From the NCBI RefSeq assembly GCF_024505185.1, contig NZ_JANIBJ010000018.1, positions 26,550 through 90,549 of the forward strand: DNA of 64,000 bases, read 5' to 3'. A program made the translations under genes and the position numbers. The notes beneath the pieces were generated by a model. That model had not been told where the DNA came from and did no database searches. It was given only the letters and a program-made list of their open reading frames with translations. Positions within the stretch are counted from its first letter, which is position 1, and the number at the start of each line of letters is the position of its first letter. This document shows, in pieces, positions 26,842 through 36,269 of the stretch. The stretch is from Methylomonas subterranea. GTDB lineage: Bacteria > Pseudomonadota > Gammaproteobacteria > Methylococcales > Methylomonadaceae.

Positions 26842-27606
26842 TCAGTTTTTAATCCCCACTCCCTTGCGCAGCAACCACAGGCTCAGCAAGGTCAGAAACG
26901 CGATCAAGCCGAGCGTCATTTCAAAAGCCAGCGTCACATCCACGTCCGTCACGCCGATCAAGCCGAACCGAAAGGCGTTGATCATGTAAATGATGGGGTT
27001 GCCTTGGGCGATGACTTGCCAGGCGGGCGGCAACATGGCCACCGAATAGAACACCCCGCCCAGATAACTCAGGGGCGTCAGCACGAAATTGGGAATGATG
27101 GAAATATCGTCGAAACTTTCGGCAAACACCGCGTTGATAAAACCCGCCAGCGCGAACAGGGTGGCGGTTAGCAGCAGCATCCCGATGGAGATACTCCAGG
27201 ACAGCACCCCGACCCGGGTAAACAGCATGGAGATGCCGGCCACCACCAACCCCACCAGCACGCCGCGGGCTATGCCGCCGCCGACATAGCCGATCAGGAT
27301 CACCCAGTTCGGCACCGGTGCCACCAATAGCTCCTCGATATGGTGCTGAAATTTGGTGGAATAAAACGACGACACCACGTTGGAAAAGGCGTGACTGATC
27401 ACCGACATCAGAATCACTCCCGGCACGATGTAATCCATGTAAGCCACGCCCAGCACGGAGCCGATGCGGCCGCCGATCAGCTTGCCGAAAATCAGAAAAT
27501 ACAGGGCGGTGGTAATGGCCGGCGGCAGCAGGGTTTGCGGCCAGATACGGGTAAAGCGGCGGATTTCCTTGTACAGGATGGTAAAAAGCGGAACGGAATA
27601 ATTCAT
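26842..27606 (-). CDS. ABC-2 type permease (YadH-like)
   Basis: A 254-residue membrane permease with six predicted helices and the ABC-2 core LGGVFYSVAMLPPAWQ followed by NPIIYMINAFRFG. It overlaps the ATPase gene by four bases. The pair resembles E. coli YadG-YadH, a half-size exporter of unknown substrate. Confidence 0.9.
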   Translation of the reverse strand: MNYSVPLFTILYKEIRRFTRIWPQTLLPPAITTALYFLIFGKLIGGRIGSVLGVAYMDYIVPGVILMSVISHAFSNVVSSFYSTKFQHHIEELLVAPVPNWVILIGYVGGGIARGVLVGLVVAGISMLFTRVGVLSWSISIGMLLLTATLFALAGFINAVFAESFDDISIIPNFVLTPLSYLGGVFYSVAMLPPAWQVIAQGNPIIYMINAFRFGLIGVTDVDVTLAFEMTLGLIAFLTLLSLWLLRKGVGIKN

Positions 27607-28508
27607 TGCAGCAGATCGATAAAAAGTTGTTCCAGCCGGTTGGATTTGTTTTTCAAACTCAGGACCTCTATTCCCAAGGCGGTCAATTGTTGAAACAGGC
27701 GGTTCAGGCCATGGCTTTTCGGCACCGCCACATTCAGCAACTGGGCTTCGGCCAGTTCTATCTCATAGCCCTCGATAAGCGGGGCCGCTTGCAGATGCTG
27801 GGCAATGTTCAAAACGAAATGTTCGGTATGGATGCGCCGCAGCAAACTGTTCATGGCCGACTTTTCGACGATTTGGCCGTTATTGATGATGGCTATATTG
27901 CGGCACAGGCTTTCCGCCTCTTCCAGATAATGGGTGGTTAAAATGATGGTGGTGCCCTGCCGGTTCGCTTCCCGCATCATTTGCCACATGGAGCGGCGAA
28001 TTTCGATGTCCACCCCGGCGGTCGGTTCGTCCAATATCAAGAGCCTTGGTCTGTGCACCATGGCGCGGGCAATCATCAGGCGCCGCTTCATGCCGCCCGA
28101 CAAGCGCCGCGACACCAGATCGCGCTTGTCCCATAAATCCATTTGCTTCAGACAATGCTCGGTTTGCGCCAGCGCCTGTTTACGCGAGATTCCGTAATAA
28201 CCGGCCTGAATCAGCACCACATTTTTGACGGTTTCGAATTGATTGAAATTGACTTCCTGCGGCACCAGGCCGATGCAGCGCTTGGCTTGTTCGTTGTCCT
28301 TGACCAGATCGTGACCGAAGACGCCAACCTCGCCGGCGGTTTTAGTGACCAGGGAACTGATGATGCCTATCAAGGTCGATTTACCGGCCCCGTTCGGTCC
28401 CAGCAAGGCGAAGAAATCACCGTCTTCCACTTCAAGATCCACGCCTTTCAAGGCCTGGAAGCCGTTGTTATAGGTCTTTTTTAGATTATGAATGGATAAA
28501 GCCTTCAT
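27603..28508 (-). CDS. ABC transporter ATP-binding protein (YadG-like)
   Basis: A 301-residue ATPase from MKALSIHNLKKTY. Walker A is LLGPNGAGKST, the signature is RLSGGMKRRLMIARAM, Walker B is LLILDEPTAGVD, and the H-loop is LTTHYLEEAESL. The upstream frame to 28550 adds 14 residues that do not look native. The C-terminal 80 residues form the extra domain typical of DrrA/YadG-type ATPases. It is co-translated with the permease. Confidence 0.93.
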   Translation of the reverse strand: MKALSIHNLKKTYNNGFQALKGVDLEVEDGDFFALLGPNGAGKSTLIGIISSLVTKTAGEVGVFGHDLVKDNEQAKRCIGLVPQEVNFNQFETVKNVVLIQAGYYGISRKQALAQTEHCLKQMDLWDKRDLVSRRLSGGMKRRLMIARAMVHRPRLLILDEPTAGVDIEIRRSMWQMMREANRQGTTIILTTHYLEEAESLCRNIAIINNGQIVEKSAMNSLLRRIHTEHFVLNIAQHLQAAPLIEGYEIELAEAQLLNVAVPKSHGLNRLFQQLTALGIEVLSLKNKSNRLEQLFIDLLQ

Positions 28509-28625
28509 GGGGTAGTTTATAATGCCGACAGACCAGAACGGGCGCGACATCCGTGGACACCGCCTAAAGGTGGCGAATTTTAACAGAATTCCCCATACCG
28601 CCCACGCCTAAACAGGAATACAAAC

Positions 28626-30119
28626 TTGCCATATCCGATACCCACCAATGTCGCCGCCGTCGACTTGGGCTCCAACAGTTTCCACATGATTATTTGCAGT
28701 CTCAAGGACGGTAAACTGCAAACCATAGACCGATTGAAGGAAATGGTGCGGCTGGCGGCCGGCATGGACGAAAGCAAAATGTTGAATCAAGACATTCAGG
28801 AAAAAGCCCTGGCCTGCCTGGAACGTTTCGGACAACGCATCAGCAATTTTCCGCCCAACAGCGTACGCATCGTCGGCACCAATACCTTGCGGCAAGCCGT
28901 AAACGCCGGCCAATTCATCAAAAAAGCCGAACAGGCCCTGGGACATCCCATCCATATCGTATCCGGCATCGAGGAAGCCCGCCTGATTTACCAGGGCGTC
29001 GCCCACAGCCTGGCCAGCAACGCCAACGAGCGATTTGTGATGGATATCGGCGGCAGCAGTACCGAATACATCATCGGCAAACAGGACAGTCCGCACACCA
29101 AGGAAAGTTTGAACATGGGCTGCGTAACGGTCAGCCAAAACTTTTTCAAAAACGGCGCCCTGTCCAAAAAAGCCTTCAGAAAAGCCTGCCTGTTTGTCGA
29201 ACAACAGTTGGAGCCGTTTCAGGACACCTTCAACAGCCGACGTTTCGACGAGGCGATAGGCGCTTCCGGTAGTCTGAAAGCCGTCAGCAACGTGCTGCAG
29301 AGCGCCGGCTTCAGCAACAACGGCATCACTTTGGACGGACTGGAGCTACTGGTCACGCACTTGCTCGGCCTGGAGCATGTCGATCAAATCAATTTCCCGC
29401 CGCTCAGCGTCGAACGACGGCCGGTTTTCATCGGCGCGGTGGCTATCGTTTACGCCAGCTTCAAAACCCTGAACATTCAACAAATGACCGTATCCGACGG
29501 CGCCTTGCGGGAAGGCTTGATCTACGACCTGCTGGGGCGGATTTACGATCACGACATTCGCTCCCAAACCAGCCGCACCACCGCCGAGCGTTATCACGCC
29601 GACCTGCGCCATGCCGATCAGCTCAAGGACACCATCCGTTACATGGCGGCACAACTGGAACGACACCCCTGCTTCGACGACAATCCGGCCAGCCTGCAGT
29701 TTCTGGAATGGACGGCCGATTTACACGAGATCGGTTTCGAGATTGCCCACAGCCAATACCACAAGCACAGCGCCTACATCATCGAAAACGCCGATCTGGC
29801 CGGCTTTTCCAAACAGGATCAATTGATCATTTCCCGGCTGGTGCGCAGTCACCGCAAAAAGCTCAGCCAATCCCGCTTTGACGATCTGCCGGCGCCCTGG
29901 CCCCGGCACGCCCCCATCCTGACGATCATTTTCCGTCTCGCCGCCCTGCTGCACAGAAACCGCCATACTCAGCGGCCGGATTTCCAAATCGATATCGAGG
30001 CTAACGACATAAAATTGAACTTTCCGGGACAATGGCTGGAACAGGCTCCGCTGACTCAGGCCGACTTGAAACAGGAGGCCCAATACCTGAAGGAAGCCCG
30101 GTTCAATCTATCTTTTTAA
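28626..30119 (+). CDS. ppx: Exopolyphosphatase / guanosine pentaphosphatase, Ppx/GppA family
   Basis: A 497-residue phosphatase of the actin-like ASKHA fold that hydrolyses polyphosphate or pppGpp. NVAAVDLGSNSFHM is the first phosphate motif and VMDIGGSSTEYI the second. The C-terminal HD-like domain has DLHEIGFEIAHSQYHKHSAY. The start is a TTG at 28626, supported by AGGA eight bases upstream and by the need to retain the DLGSNSF strand. Ppx and GppA cannot be separated by eye. Confidence 0.88.
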   Translation: MPYPIPTNVAAVDLGSNSFHMIICSLKDGKLQTIDRLKEMVRLAAGMDESKMLNQDIQEKALACLERFGQRISNFPPNSVRIVGTNTLRQAVNAGQFIKKAEQALGHPIHIVSGIEEARLIYQGVAHSLASNANERFVMDIGGSSTEYIIGKQDSPHTKESLNMGCVTVSQNFFKNGALSKKAFRKACLFVEQQLEPFQDTFNSRRFDEAIGASGSLKAVSNVLQSAGFSNNGITLDGLELLVTHLLGLEHVDQINFPPLSVERRPVFIGAVAIVYASFKTLNIQQMTVSDGALREGLIYDLLGRIYDHDIRSQTSRTTAERYHADLRHADQLKDTIRYMAAQLERHPCFDDNPASLQFLEWTADLHEIGFEIAHSQYHKHSAYIIENADLAGFSKQDQLIISRLVRSHRKKLSQSRFDDLPAPWPRHAPILTIIFRLAALLHRNRHTQRPDFQIDIEANDIKLNFPGQWLEQAPLTQADLKQEAQYLKEARFNLSF

Positions 30120-30122
30120 CCC

Positions 30123-31388
30123 ATGTCCAAATCCCTCGCCGTCCCAAGATCCGTCAAGCTGTTGCTTTACGCCTGCCTGATCGTCGCGCTGCTGTTCAAT
30201 TTGCTGCTGCTGTTTACCTTGGACGACACCCCCCTGCTACCAATCCACCGGGGCTTCAATCGCGAGGACATCCAACGCGCCAAGCAAATCCTGCATTTAT
30301 CGCCGGAGGAACGCGACCACATCAAAACCATCGTCCTGAACCAAAATGACATCAATATCGCCGTCGGCTACCTGTTGAATCATTTTTTCGAAAACACGGT
30401 GCGTATCGACATCGGCAACGGCGTGATCGTTGCCCAGATCGCCGTGTTTGTGCCGCCGACCTTCTGGGGGCGTTATCTGGATTTCAGTTTCAAGCTGATA
30501 GAAACCGGTCAACAGTTCAGTATCAAGTCCCTGAAAATCGGCGAAATATCGATACCCGACCCGGCTGCCAATTACCTGGTTCCGGCCATCGCGCGCATCA
30601 CGCCGCTAAAAAATTATTGGCAGTTGGGCCAGCAATACATCAAGGACATCCGTTTTACCGCCGAAGGCATCCAAATCAGCTATCTGGGCGCCATCGTCGA
30701 CGCCGCCAGGCAACTGGTGATCCAGAAACACCGCGAATACCCCAATCTGCATGTATACCAACAACAAATCAACGACATCGTCAGCCGCCACGACCCAAGC
30801 TGGCGTTTATCCCTGATGGATTTGATGCAACCGCTGTTCCTGTCCGCCTATCAGCGTTCGACCCAGGAAACCGCCATTCGGGAAAACCGCGCCGTCATCA
30901 TCGCGGTCGGCAGCTATATCTTCAAATACGATTTGCGGCGCTACCTGCCGCTGGGCCTGGTTTACAGCAAGGAATATTCGGTATTCGCCTATAAACGCAT
31001 CGATATTCCGCAGCACTTCATCGCCTCGGCCCTGCTGGCGGCGGTGGACGCCTCGATACTGGGCGAGCATTTGGGGGAGGACAAGGAACTGGCGGACGCC
31101 GACCGCGGCAGCGGCTTCAGTTTCATCGACCTAAGCGCCGACCGGGCGGGCAGCCGCTTCGGCCGACAGGCCACAGGCTCGCCCGCGCAGGCCCGCGAAT
31201 TGCAGCGCAGGCTGGCGCAAACCAAGGATTACACCAGTATCATTCCCGATATTAAAGGACTGCCGGAACACCTGGACGAACCGGCTTTCAGAGCCCGCTT
31301 CGACAACACCGACAGCGCACTCTATCGCGGCATGCTGGCGGAAATCGATGCCCGCATCGACGCACTGCCCCTGTACCGGCCGCATTGA
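30123..31388 (+). CDS. Membrane-anchored protein of unknown function
   Basis: A 421-residue protein that starts three bases after ppx. One N-terminal membrane helix (about residues 15-38) is followed by a large soluble region, presumably periplasmic. Recurrent patterns are YLLNHFFENTVRIDIGNG, PLKNYWQLGQQYIKDIRF and GSGFSFIDLSADRAGSRFGR. I do not recognise a domain. The tight spacing to ppx suggests a shared transcript and perhaps a role in polyphosphate or envelope physiology. Confidence 0.7.
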   Translation: MSKSLAVPRSVKLLLYACLIVALLFNLLLLFTLDDTPLLPIHRGFNREDIQRAKQILHLSPEERDHIKTIVLNQNDINIAVGYLLNHFFENTVRIDIGNGVIVAQIAVFVPPTFWGRYLDFSFKLIETGQQFSIKSLKIGEISIPDPAANYLVPAIARITPLKNYWQLGQQYIKDIRFTAEGIQISYLGAIVDAARQLVIQKHREYPNLHVYQQQINDIVSRHDPSWRLSLMDLMQPLFLSAYQRSTQETAIRENRAVIIAVGSYIFKYDLRRYLPLGLVYSKEYSVFAYKRIDIPQHFIASALLAAVDASILGEHLGEDKELADADRGSGFSFIDLSADRAGSRFGRQATGSPAQARELQRRLAQTKDYTSIIPDIKGLPEHLDEPAFRARFDNTDSALYRGMLAEIDARIDALPLYRPH

Positions 31389-31466
31389 TTCGCCGGCCGC
31401 CGCCCAATATCTGTCTGACCGCCGCCTCGACGGCGGGGTATAAACAAACCAACCACGAGGTATCTC

Positions 31467-32510
31467 ATGAGCAGCAGTATCGAAATCAGCGAATCGGTTC
31501 GGCATTACTACGGGCAAGTTCTGCAATCCAGCCAGGACCTGAAAACCAGTGCCTGTTGCAGCATCGATGCCATGCCCGACTACTTAAAAGCGCTGTTGGC
31601 CGACTTGCATCCGGAGGTTCTGGAGCGTTTTTACGGTTGCGGCTCGCCGCTGCCGCCGGCCCTGACAGGCAAAACCGTGCTGGATCTGGGTTGCGGCAGC
31701 GGCCGCGATTGCTATTTGCTGTCGAAACTGGTCGGCCCGTCGGGCCGGGTGATCGGGGTGGACATGACTCCCGAGCAATTGGAAGTCGCCGTCCGCCACC
31801 AGGCATGGCATGCCGAGCGCTTCGGTTACGCCAACGTGGAATTTCTGCACGGTCACATTGAAAACCTGCATACGGTCGGGATTGCCGACAACAGCGTGGA
31901 CGTGGTGGTGTCCAATTGCGTGATCAATCTGTCGCCGGACAAACCCGGCGTATTGGCGGAAATTTTCCGGGTTTTGAAACCTGGCGGCGAATTGTATTTT
32001 TCCGACGTATTCGCCGACCGCCGCATTGCGGCGGAACTGCGCCGGGACCCGGTACTGCTGGGGGAATGCCTGGGCGGCGCGCTGTATTGGGAAGATTTTC
32101 GCCGCATTTTGCAAGACCTGGGCTGCCCCGACGCACGGACGGTCAAGCAAAACCCCATCAGCATCGACGATCCGGAGCTGTTTGCCAAGATCGGCATGGT
32201 CAAGTTCAATTCGGTAACGGTGCGGGCCTTCAAAATGGCCCTGGAAGACCGTTGCGAAGACTTCGGCCAGGTAGCCGTTTACCTGGGCGGCATGGACAGG
32301 CATCCGCACGGCTTCGACCTGGACGATCATCATCATTTCGAAACCGGCCGGCCGCTCAGAGTCTGCGGCAATACCGCCGATATGTTGGCCTTGAGCCGTT
32401 ATGGCGCATATTTCCAGGTCCTGGGCGACAAATCCCGCCACTTCGGCCTGTTCGATTGCGCCCCGGGTCCGCAAGGCAGCGCTACATCCACGGACGGCGC
32501 CTGTTGTTGA
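31467..32510 (+). CDS. arsM: Arsenite S-adenosylmethionine methyltransferase
   Basis: A 347-residue class I methyltransferase. SAM motif I is VLDLGCGSGRDCY, and the acidic strand is VIGVDMTPEQL. ArsM-type cysteines are present: Cys30-31 in SACCSIDAMP, one in VVSNCVINLSP and one in LLGECLGGALYW, and the tail ends GACC. ArsM methylates As(III) to volatile or less toxic species. No arsR, arsB or arsC lies nearby, so it is an orphan here. Arsenic substrate is inferred from the cysteine pattern. Confidence 0.85.
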   Translation: MSSSIEISESVRHYYGQVLQSSQDLKTSACCSIDAMPDYLKALLADLHPEVLERFYGCGSPLPPALTGKTVLDLGCGSGRDCYLLSKLVGPSGRVIGVDMTPEQLEVAVRHQAWHAERFGYANVEFLHGHIENLHTVGIADNSVDVVVSNCVINLSPDKPGVLAEIFRVLKPGGELYFSDVFADRRIAAELRRDPVLLGECLGGALYWEDFRRILQDLGCPDARTVKQNPISIDDPELFAKIGMVKFNSVTVRAFKMALEDRCEDFGQVAVYLGGMDRHPHGFDLDDHHHFETGRPLRVCGNTADMLALSRYGAYFQVLGDKSRHFGLFDCAPGPQGSATSTDGACC

Positions 32511-32833
32511 AGCTTGGCGGACAATGTGGAAACTCGGCGGCGCCTGGTTCCATTCGCCCGTTCTGCTTAAAAATCCCGCCACTATTCAGCGATTGCGAGG
32601 CGCGGGGTGGACAGGCCCCGCGCATCCAGCGTGATTACCGAATTATTACAAAATCCCTACCATTTGCTTTTCAAGCGGCAATCTCTACTCTACACTTTCG
32701 GTTCCGGATTTAAACGGCATCGGACCCGCGCGGCCAATACCGAACCCGGACGCTCCACCGCCCAGTGAGCGCCATTTCCCGACTCCGGTCGGCCAATAAG
32801 AACACCCTATCGTTAAGCATTAAAGGGGGGAAC
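32511..32833. other. Intergenic region upstream of the ThDP operon
   Basis: Three hundred and twenty-three bases without a supported gene. A strong hairpin GCGCGGGG/CCCCGCGC is at 32600-32623 with no T-run. The remainder probably carries the promoter of the ThDP-SDR-citrate-synthase-like operon; I could not pick a convincing -35/-10 pair. Confidence 0.4.
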
Positions 32834-34696
32834 ATGAATGCTCACATTTCTCTGATCCACAGCCAGACGGAATCGGCCGGGGAAAATCCGGCCCCCCCCA
32901 TCGACGTAGCGGATTTATTGGTCGCCTACCTGGAACAACTGGAGATCGAATATGTGTTCGGTGTCCCCGGCGGTGCGATCGAACCGTTTTACAATGCCAT
33001 CGCCCGCAGCACCCGCCGAGGCCGTATCCGGCACATTTTGGCCCGCCACGAAGCCGGGGCCGCCTTTATGGCCGACGGTTATGCCCGCGAAAGCGGCAAG
33101 ATCGGCGTCTGCTGCGCCACTTCCGGGCCGGGCGCCACCAATCTGATCACCGGCGTGGCCTGTGCCTACGACAACAATATTCCGATGCTGGTCATCACCG
33201 GACAACCCGCCCTGCCGGCTTTCGGCAAAAACCCGCTGCAGGAATCCTCCTGCACCGGCATCAACACCTTGGGCATGTTTCGCCACTGTACCCGCTACAA
33301 TTCCCTGGTATCCCATCCCAAGCAACTGGAAGCCAAACTGGTCGCGGCCTTGCAGCGGGCGGTGCGAGCCCCCAGGGGGCCTTCCCACCTCACCGTGCCG
33401 GTCGACGTATTCCGCGGCCCCAGCCCCAGGCCGGATCCATCCTACGATTTGCAAAACCTGTTGGCGCCCTCCTCCATGGTGGATAACGACGCCATCGAAA
33501 CCTTGCGCGACATGCTGACCAAGGCCCAAAACGTGGTGCTGCTGATTGGCGGCCTGTGCGGTGAAGCCATAGGCTCCATCCTGCAGTTTGCCGCCCTGAA
33601 GGGCACGGCCATCGTCACCACTCCGGACGGCAAGGGCTTGGTCAACCCCCGCCACCCGCTGTTTCGCGGCGTATTCGGTTTCGGCGGCCATGAAACGGCC
33701 GAAACCATACTGCGGGATAGATCGACCGATCTGATACTGGCCATCGGCGCCAACATGGGCGAATGGAACAGCGGCGGCTGGAGCGAAAGCCTGCTGAACG
33801 AGCGCTTGGTGCATATCGACGAATACGAAGAGCATCTGGCCCGCACCCCCATGGCCAAACTGCACGTGCGCGGACGCATCCAGTCCGTTTTCAGCCGGCT
33901 GGTGGAACTATTCCACAACCAACAAAAAGCCGACAACTTCGAATATGCCCGCCAGCGGGAATCCCGCGATCGCAATATCGCCCAGTGGGAACCGCACCGC
34001 ATGCTGACGGAAGCGGCTAAATTCGACAGCGACGCGGTACCTATCAAGCCGCAACGGCTGATGAAGGAACTGGGCCTGATTTTCCCGCCCACCACCCGCT
34101 TCCTGGCCGATACCGGCAACAGCGTTTCCTGGTCCGTGCATTACCTGCATTCCAGCATAGACCGGCGCTTGGGCGAAAGGCGCCTGGGCGGCGGCGGACG
34201 CAAACCCTCGCCCGGCCAACGTAAAACCGATGGCGGCTGGTTCCGGGTGACGATGAATTTCGCCGCCATGGGTTGGGCCATAGGCGGCGCGGTCGGCACG
34301 GCGGTGGCCAATCGCAAGCATCCGGTGGTCTGCATCACCGGCGACGGCAGCATGTTGATGAACGGCCAGGAAATTTCGGTGGCGGTAGCCGAAAAAGTCA
34401 GCATCGTCTTTGTGGTGCTCAACGACCAATCCCTGGGCATGGTCAAACACGGCCAACGCATGGCGGGCGCGGAACAAATCGGCTGCGACCTGCCGCCCAA
34501 CGACTTCGCCGCGCTGGCCCGCGCGCTGGGCGCCGCCGCATACAGCATACGCACGCCGGACGATCTGGCCAAACTCGACATCGCCGCCATCTGCGCCCGC
34601 CAAGGCCCCACGCTACTGGATGTTTACATCGATCCCGACGAAGAGCCTCCGATGAATGTGAGGATGCGGGTTTTGGTCAACCAGGGCGACAGGTAA
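32834..34696 (+). CDS. ThDP-dependent enzyme, acetolactate-synthase-like
   Basis: A 620-residue thiamine-diphosphate enzyme of the acetolactate synthase/decarboxylase superfamily. The catalytic Glu is Glu73 in LARHEAGAAFMADG, and the ThDP/Mg motif is GDGS at about residue 503 with Asn in VLNDQSLGMVK. TSGPGATNLITG is typical. A polar insertion rich in Arg, Gly and Lys (about residues 441-470) lies before the ThDP-binding domain. An AAAGGGGGG ribosome site precedes ATG 32834. The enzyme could make acetolactate or decarboxylate another 2-oxo acid. It heads a four-gene operon. Confidence 0.82.
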   Translation: MNAHISLIHSQTESAGENPAPPIDVADLLVAYLEQLEIEYVFGVPGGAIEPFYNAIARSTRRGRIRHILARHEAGAAFMADGYARESGKIGVCCATSGPGATNLITGVACAYDNNIPMLVITGQPALPAFGKNPLQESSCTGINTLGMFRHCTRYNSLVSHPKQLEAKLVAALQRAVRAPRGPSHLTVPVDVFRGPSPRPDPSYDLQNLLAPSSMVDNDAIETLRDMLTKAQNVVLLIGGLCGEAIGSILQFAALKGTAIVTTPDGKGLVNPRHPLFRGVFGFGGHETAETILRDRSTDLILAIGANMGEWNSGGWSESLLNERLVHIDEYEEHLARTPMAKLHVRGRIQSVFSRLVELFHNQQKADNFEYARQRESRDRNIAQWEPHRMLTEAAKFDSDAVPIKPQRLMKELGLIFPPTTRFLADTGNSVSWSVHYLHSSIDRRLGERRLGGGGRKPSPGQRKTDGGWFRVTMNFAAMGWAIGGAVGTAVANRKHPVVCITGDGSMLMNGQEISVAVAEKVSIVFVVLNDQSLGMVKHGQRMAGAEQIGCDLPPNDFAALARALGAAAYSIRTPDDLAKLDIAAICARQGPTLLDVYIDPDEEPPMNVRMRVLVNQGDR

Positions 34697-34699
34697 GCC

Positions 34700-35458
34700 A
34701 TGAACAAACTCAACGGTAAAACCGCCCTGATTACCGGCGGCTCCAGCGGCATAGGCCTGGCGACGGCCCGGCTGTTCAAGGCGGAGGGCGCCCGGCTGGC
34801 GATTACCGGCCGCGACCGGGAAAGGCTGGCCGCCGCCCGGGCTCAGCTGGGCGACGACACCCTGACCATCGTCAGCGAGGCCGGCTGCCTGAATGAAATC
34901 GAAGCCATGCTGGCCCAGGTCGACCAACATTTCGGCAAGCTGGACATCCTGTTTCTGAATGCCGGCATCGCCGAGCCGACTCCGCTGGAGCAGGCCACCG
35001 AAGCCCAATTCGACAGCATCATGCGCGTCAATTTCAAGGGCGTGTTCTTTACCATCCAGAAAGCGCTGCCATTGCTCAAGCCCAAGGCCTCCATCATCGT
35101 CACCACCTCGATCACCAACCGCAGCGGCACGCCGAATTTCAGCGTTTATGCCGCCAGCAAGGCCGCCTTGCGTTCCCTGGTGCAGTCGCTGGCGTTGACC
35201 CTGATAGGCCGCGACATCCGGGTCAACGCCATCAACCCCGGCCCGATCGATACCGAGGGTTTCAACCGCCTGCCGCTGCCCAGCGAGGTGTTCCATGCCA
35301 TCAAATCCGATATCGAGGATCGTTCGCCGATCAAACGTTTCGGCGCCCCGGACGAAGTGGCCAAGGTTGCCCTGTTCCTGGCCTCGGAAGACTCGGCCTA
35401 TGTGGTCGGCGAAGAAATCGTGGTTGACGGCGGCATGACTTTAGTCTGTTTACCCTAG
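34700..35458 (+). CDS. Short-chain dehydrogenase/reductase
   Basis: A 252-residue classical SDR. The cofactor loop is TGGSSGIGLA, LFLNAGIAEPTPL contains the NAG motif, and the catalytic residues are Ser in VTTSITN and Tyr/Lys in YAASKAA. GRDRE after the second strand suggests NADP(H). It begins three bases after the ThDP gene stop. I infer that it reduces a carbonyl product of the ThDP enzyme, but this is a guess from operon position. Confidence 0.88.
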   Translation: MNKLNGKTALITGGSSGIGLATARLFKAEGARLAITGRDRERLAAARAQLGDDTLTIVSEAGCLNEIEAMLAQVDQHFGKLDILFLNAGIAEPTPLEQATEAQFDSIMRVNFKGVFFTIQKALPLLKPKASIIVTTSITNRSGTPNFSVYAASKAALRSLVQSLALTLIGRDIRVNAINPGPIDTEGFNRLPLPSEVFHAIKSDIEDRSPIKRFGAPDEVAKVALFLASEDSAYVVGEEIVVDGGMTLVCLP

Positions 35459-35466
35459 GAGAACGC

Positions 35467-36264
35467 ATGGCCGCTCAGCATAATCCGCATGCCGTCCGCA
35501 GTGCCATCTGGCGCGAGGAAGCCGAAGCCGACAACCCCTTCGCCGCCCGCGCCGCCTATTGCCGAGGTTACGATGTCTACGGCGAAATGCTGGGCCGGGC
35601 CAGTTGGGCGGACATGCTGTTCTTACTGTTTATGCCGGAAGCCCCCACGCCCGCCCAAGCCGGCTTATTGGAAAGCCTGGCGCTGGCGCTGGCCAACCCC
35701 GGCCCGCGCGACCCCGCCGTGCACGCGGCGATGAGCGGCGGCGTCTGCGGCTCCTCGGCGGCCTCGTCGCTGATGGCCGCCTTGGCGGTCGGTGCCGGAC
35801 AACTGGCCGGCGCCCGCGAAGTGTTTAACGCCGTGTCGGGCTGGAGCCGCTGCGGAACCAATCTGCAGGCTTGGCGCGACTGGTTTGCCGGCCCCTTCGA
35901 ACTGCCCGGCAGCGTCTGGCCGGAACCGGAACACGCGCCCGGTTTCGACCCTCGCGGCATCACTACCGCGACGCCGGTCAAACAAACGCTGACTTGTCTG
36001 GCCGCTTACGCCGCCGGCCCCTATTTACCCTGGCTGCAACAGCACCGATTGCAGATGGAGACGGCGGCCGGCCGGCCGCTGTCCTTGACCGGCGTGGCCG
36101 CCGCGGCACTGGCCGATCTGGGTTTCGGTCCCGAGCAAAGCGAGATGCTGTATCTGTTGCTGCGGCTACCCGGTGCGGCGGCTCACGCCCTGGAACAGCG
36201 TGCCCTGGGTTATAAGAAATTTCCGTTCGGCGTGGTCGAACTGGAACACGGAAATGGAGAGTAA
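35467..36264 (+). CDS. Citrate-synthase-like protein 1, catalytic residues apparently lost
   Basis: A 265-residue protein with citrate synthase/citryl-CoA lyase fold segments: LGRASWADMLFLLFMPEAPT corresponds to the N-terminal small region, and PEQSEMLYLLLRLPGAAAHA to the C-terminal helix before the substrate Arg. By my alignment the second catalytic His region reads LAGAREV instead of LHGGAN, and no GHP motif or active-site Asp is found. It starts nine bases after the SDR stop and ends six bases before a second family member, suggesting a heteromer. Confidence 0.72.
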   Translation: MAAQHNPHAVRSAIWREEAEADNPFAARAAYCRGYDVYGEMLGRASWADMLFLLFMPEAPTPAQAGLLESLALALANPGPRDPAVHAAMSGGVCGSSAASSLMAALAVGAGQLAGAREVFNAVSGWSRCGTNLQAWRDWFAGPFELPGSVWPEPEHAPGFDPRGITTATPVKQTLTCLAAYAAGPYLPWLQQHRLQMETAAGRPLSLTGVAAAALADLGFGPEQSEMLYLLLRLPGAAAHALEQRALGYKKFPFGVVELEHGNGE

Positions 36265-36269
36265 GACGC

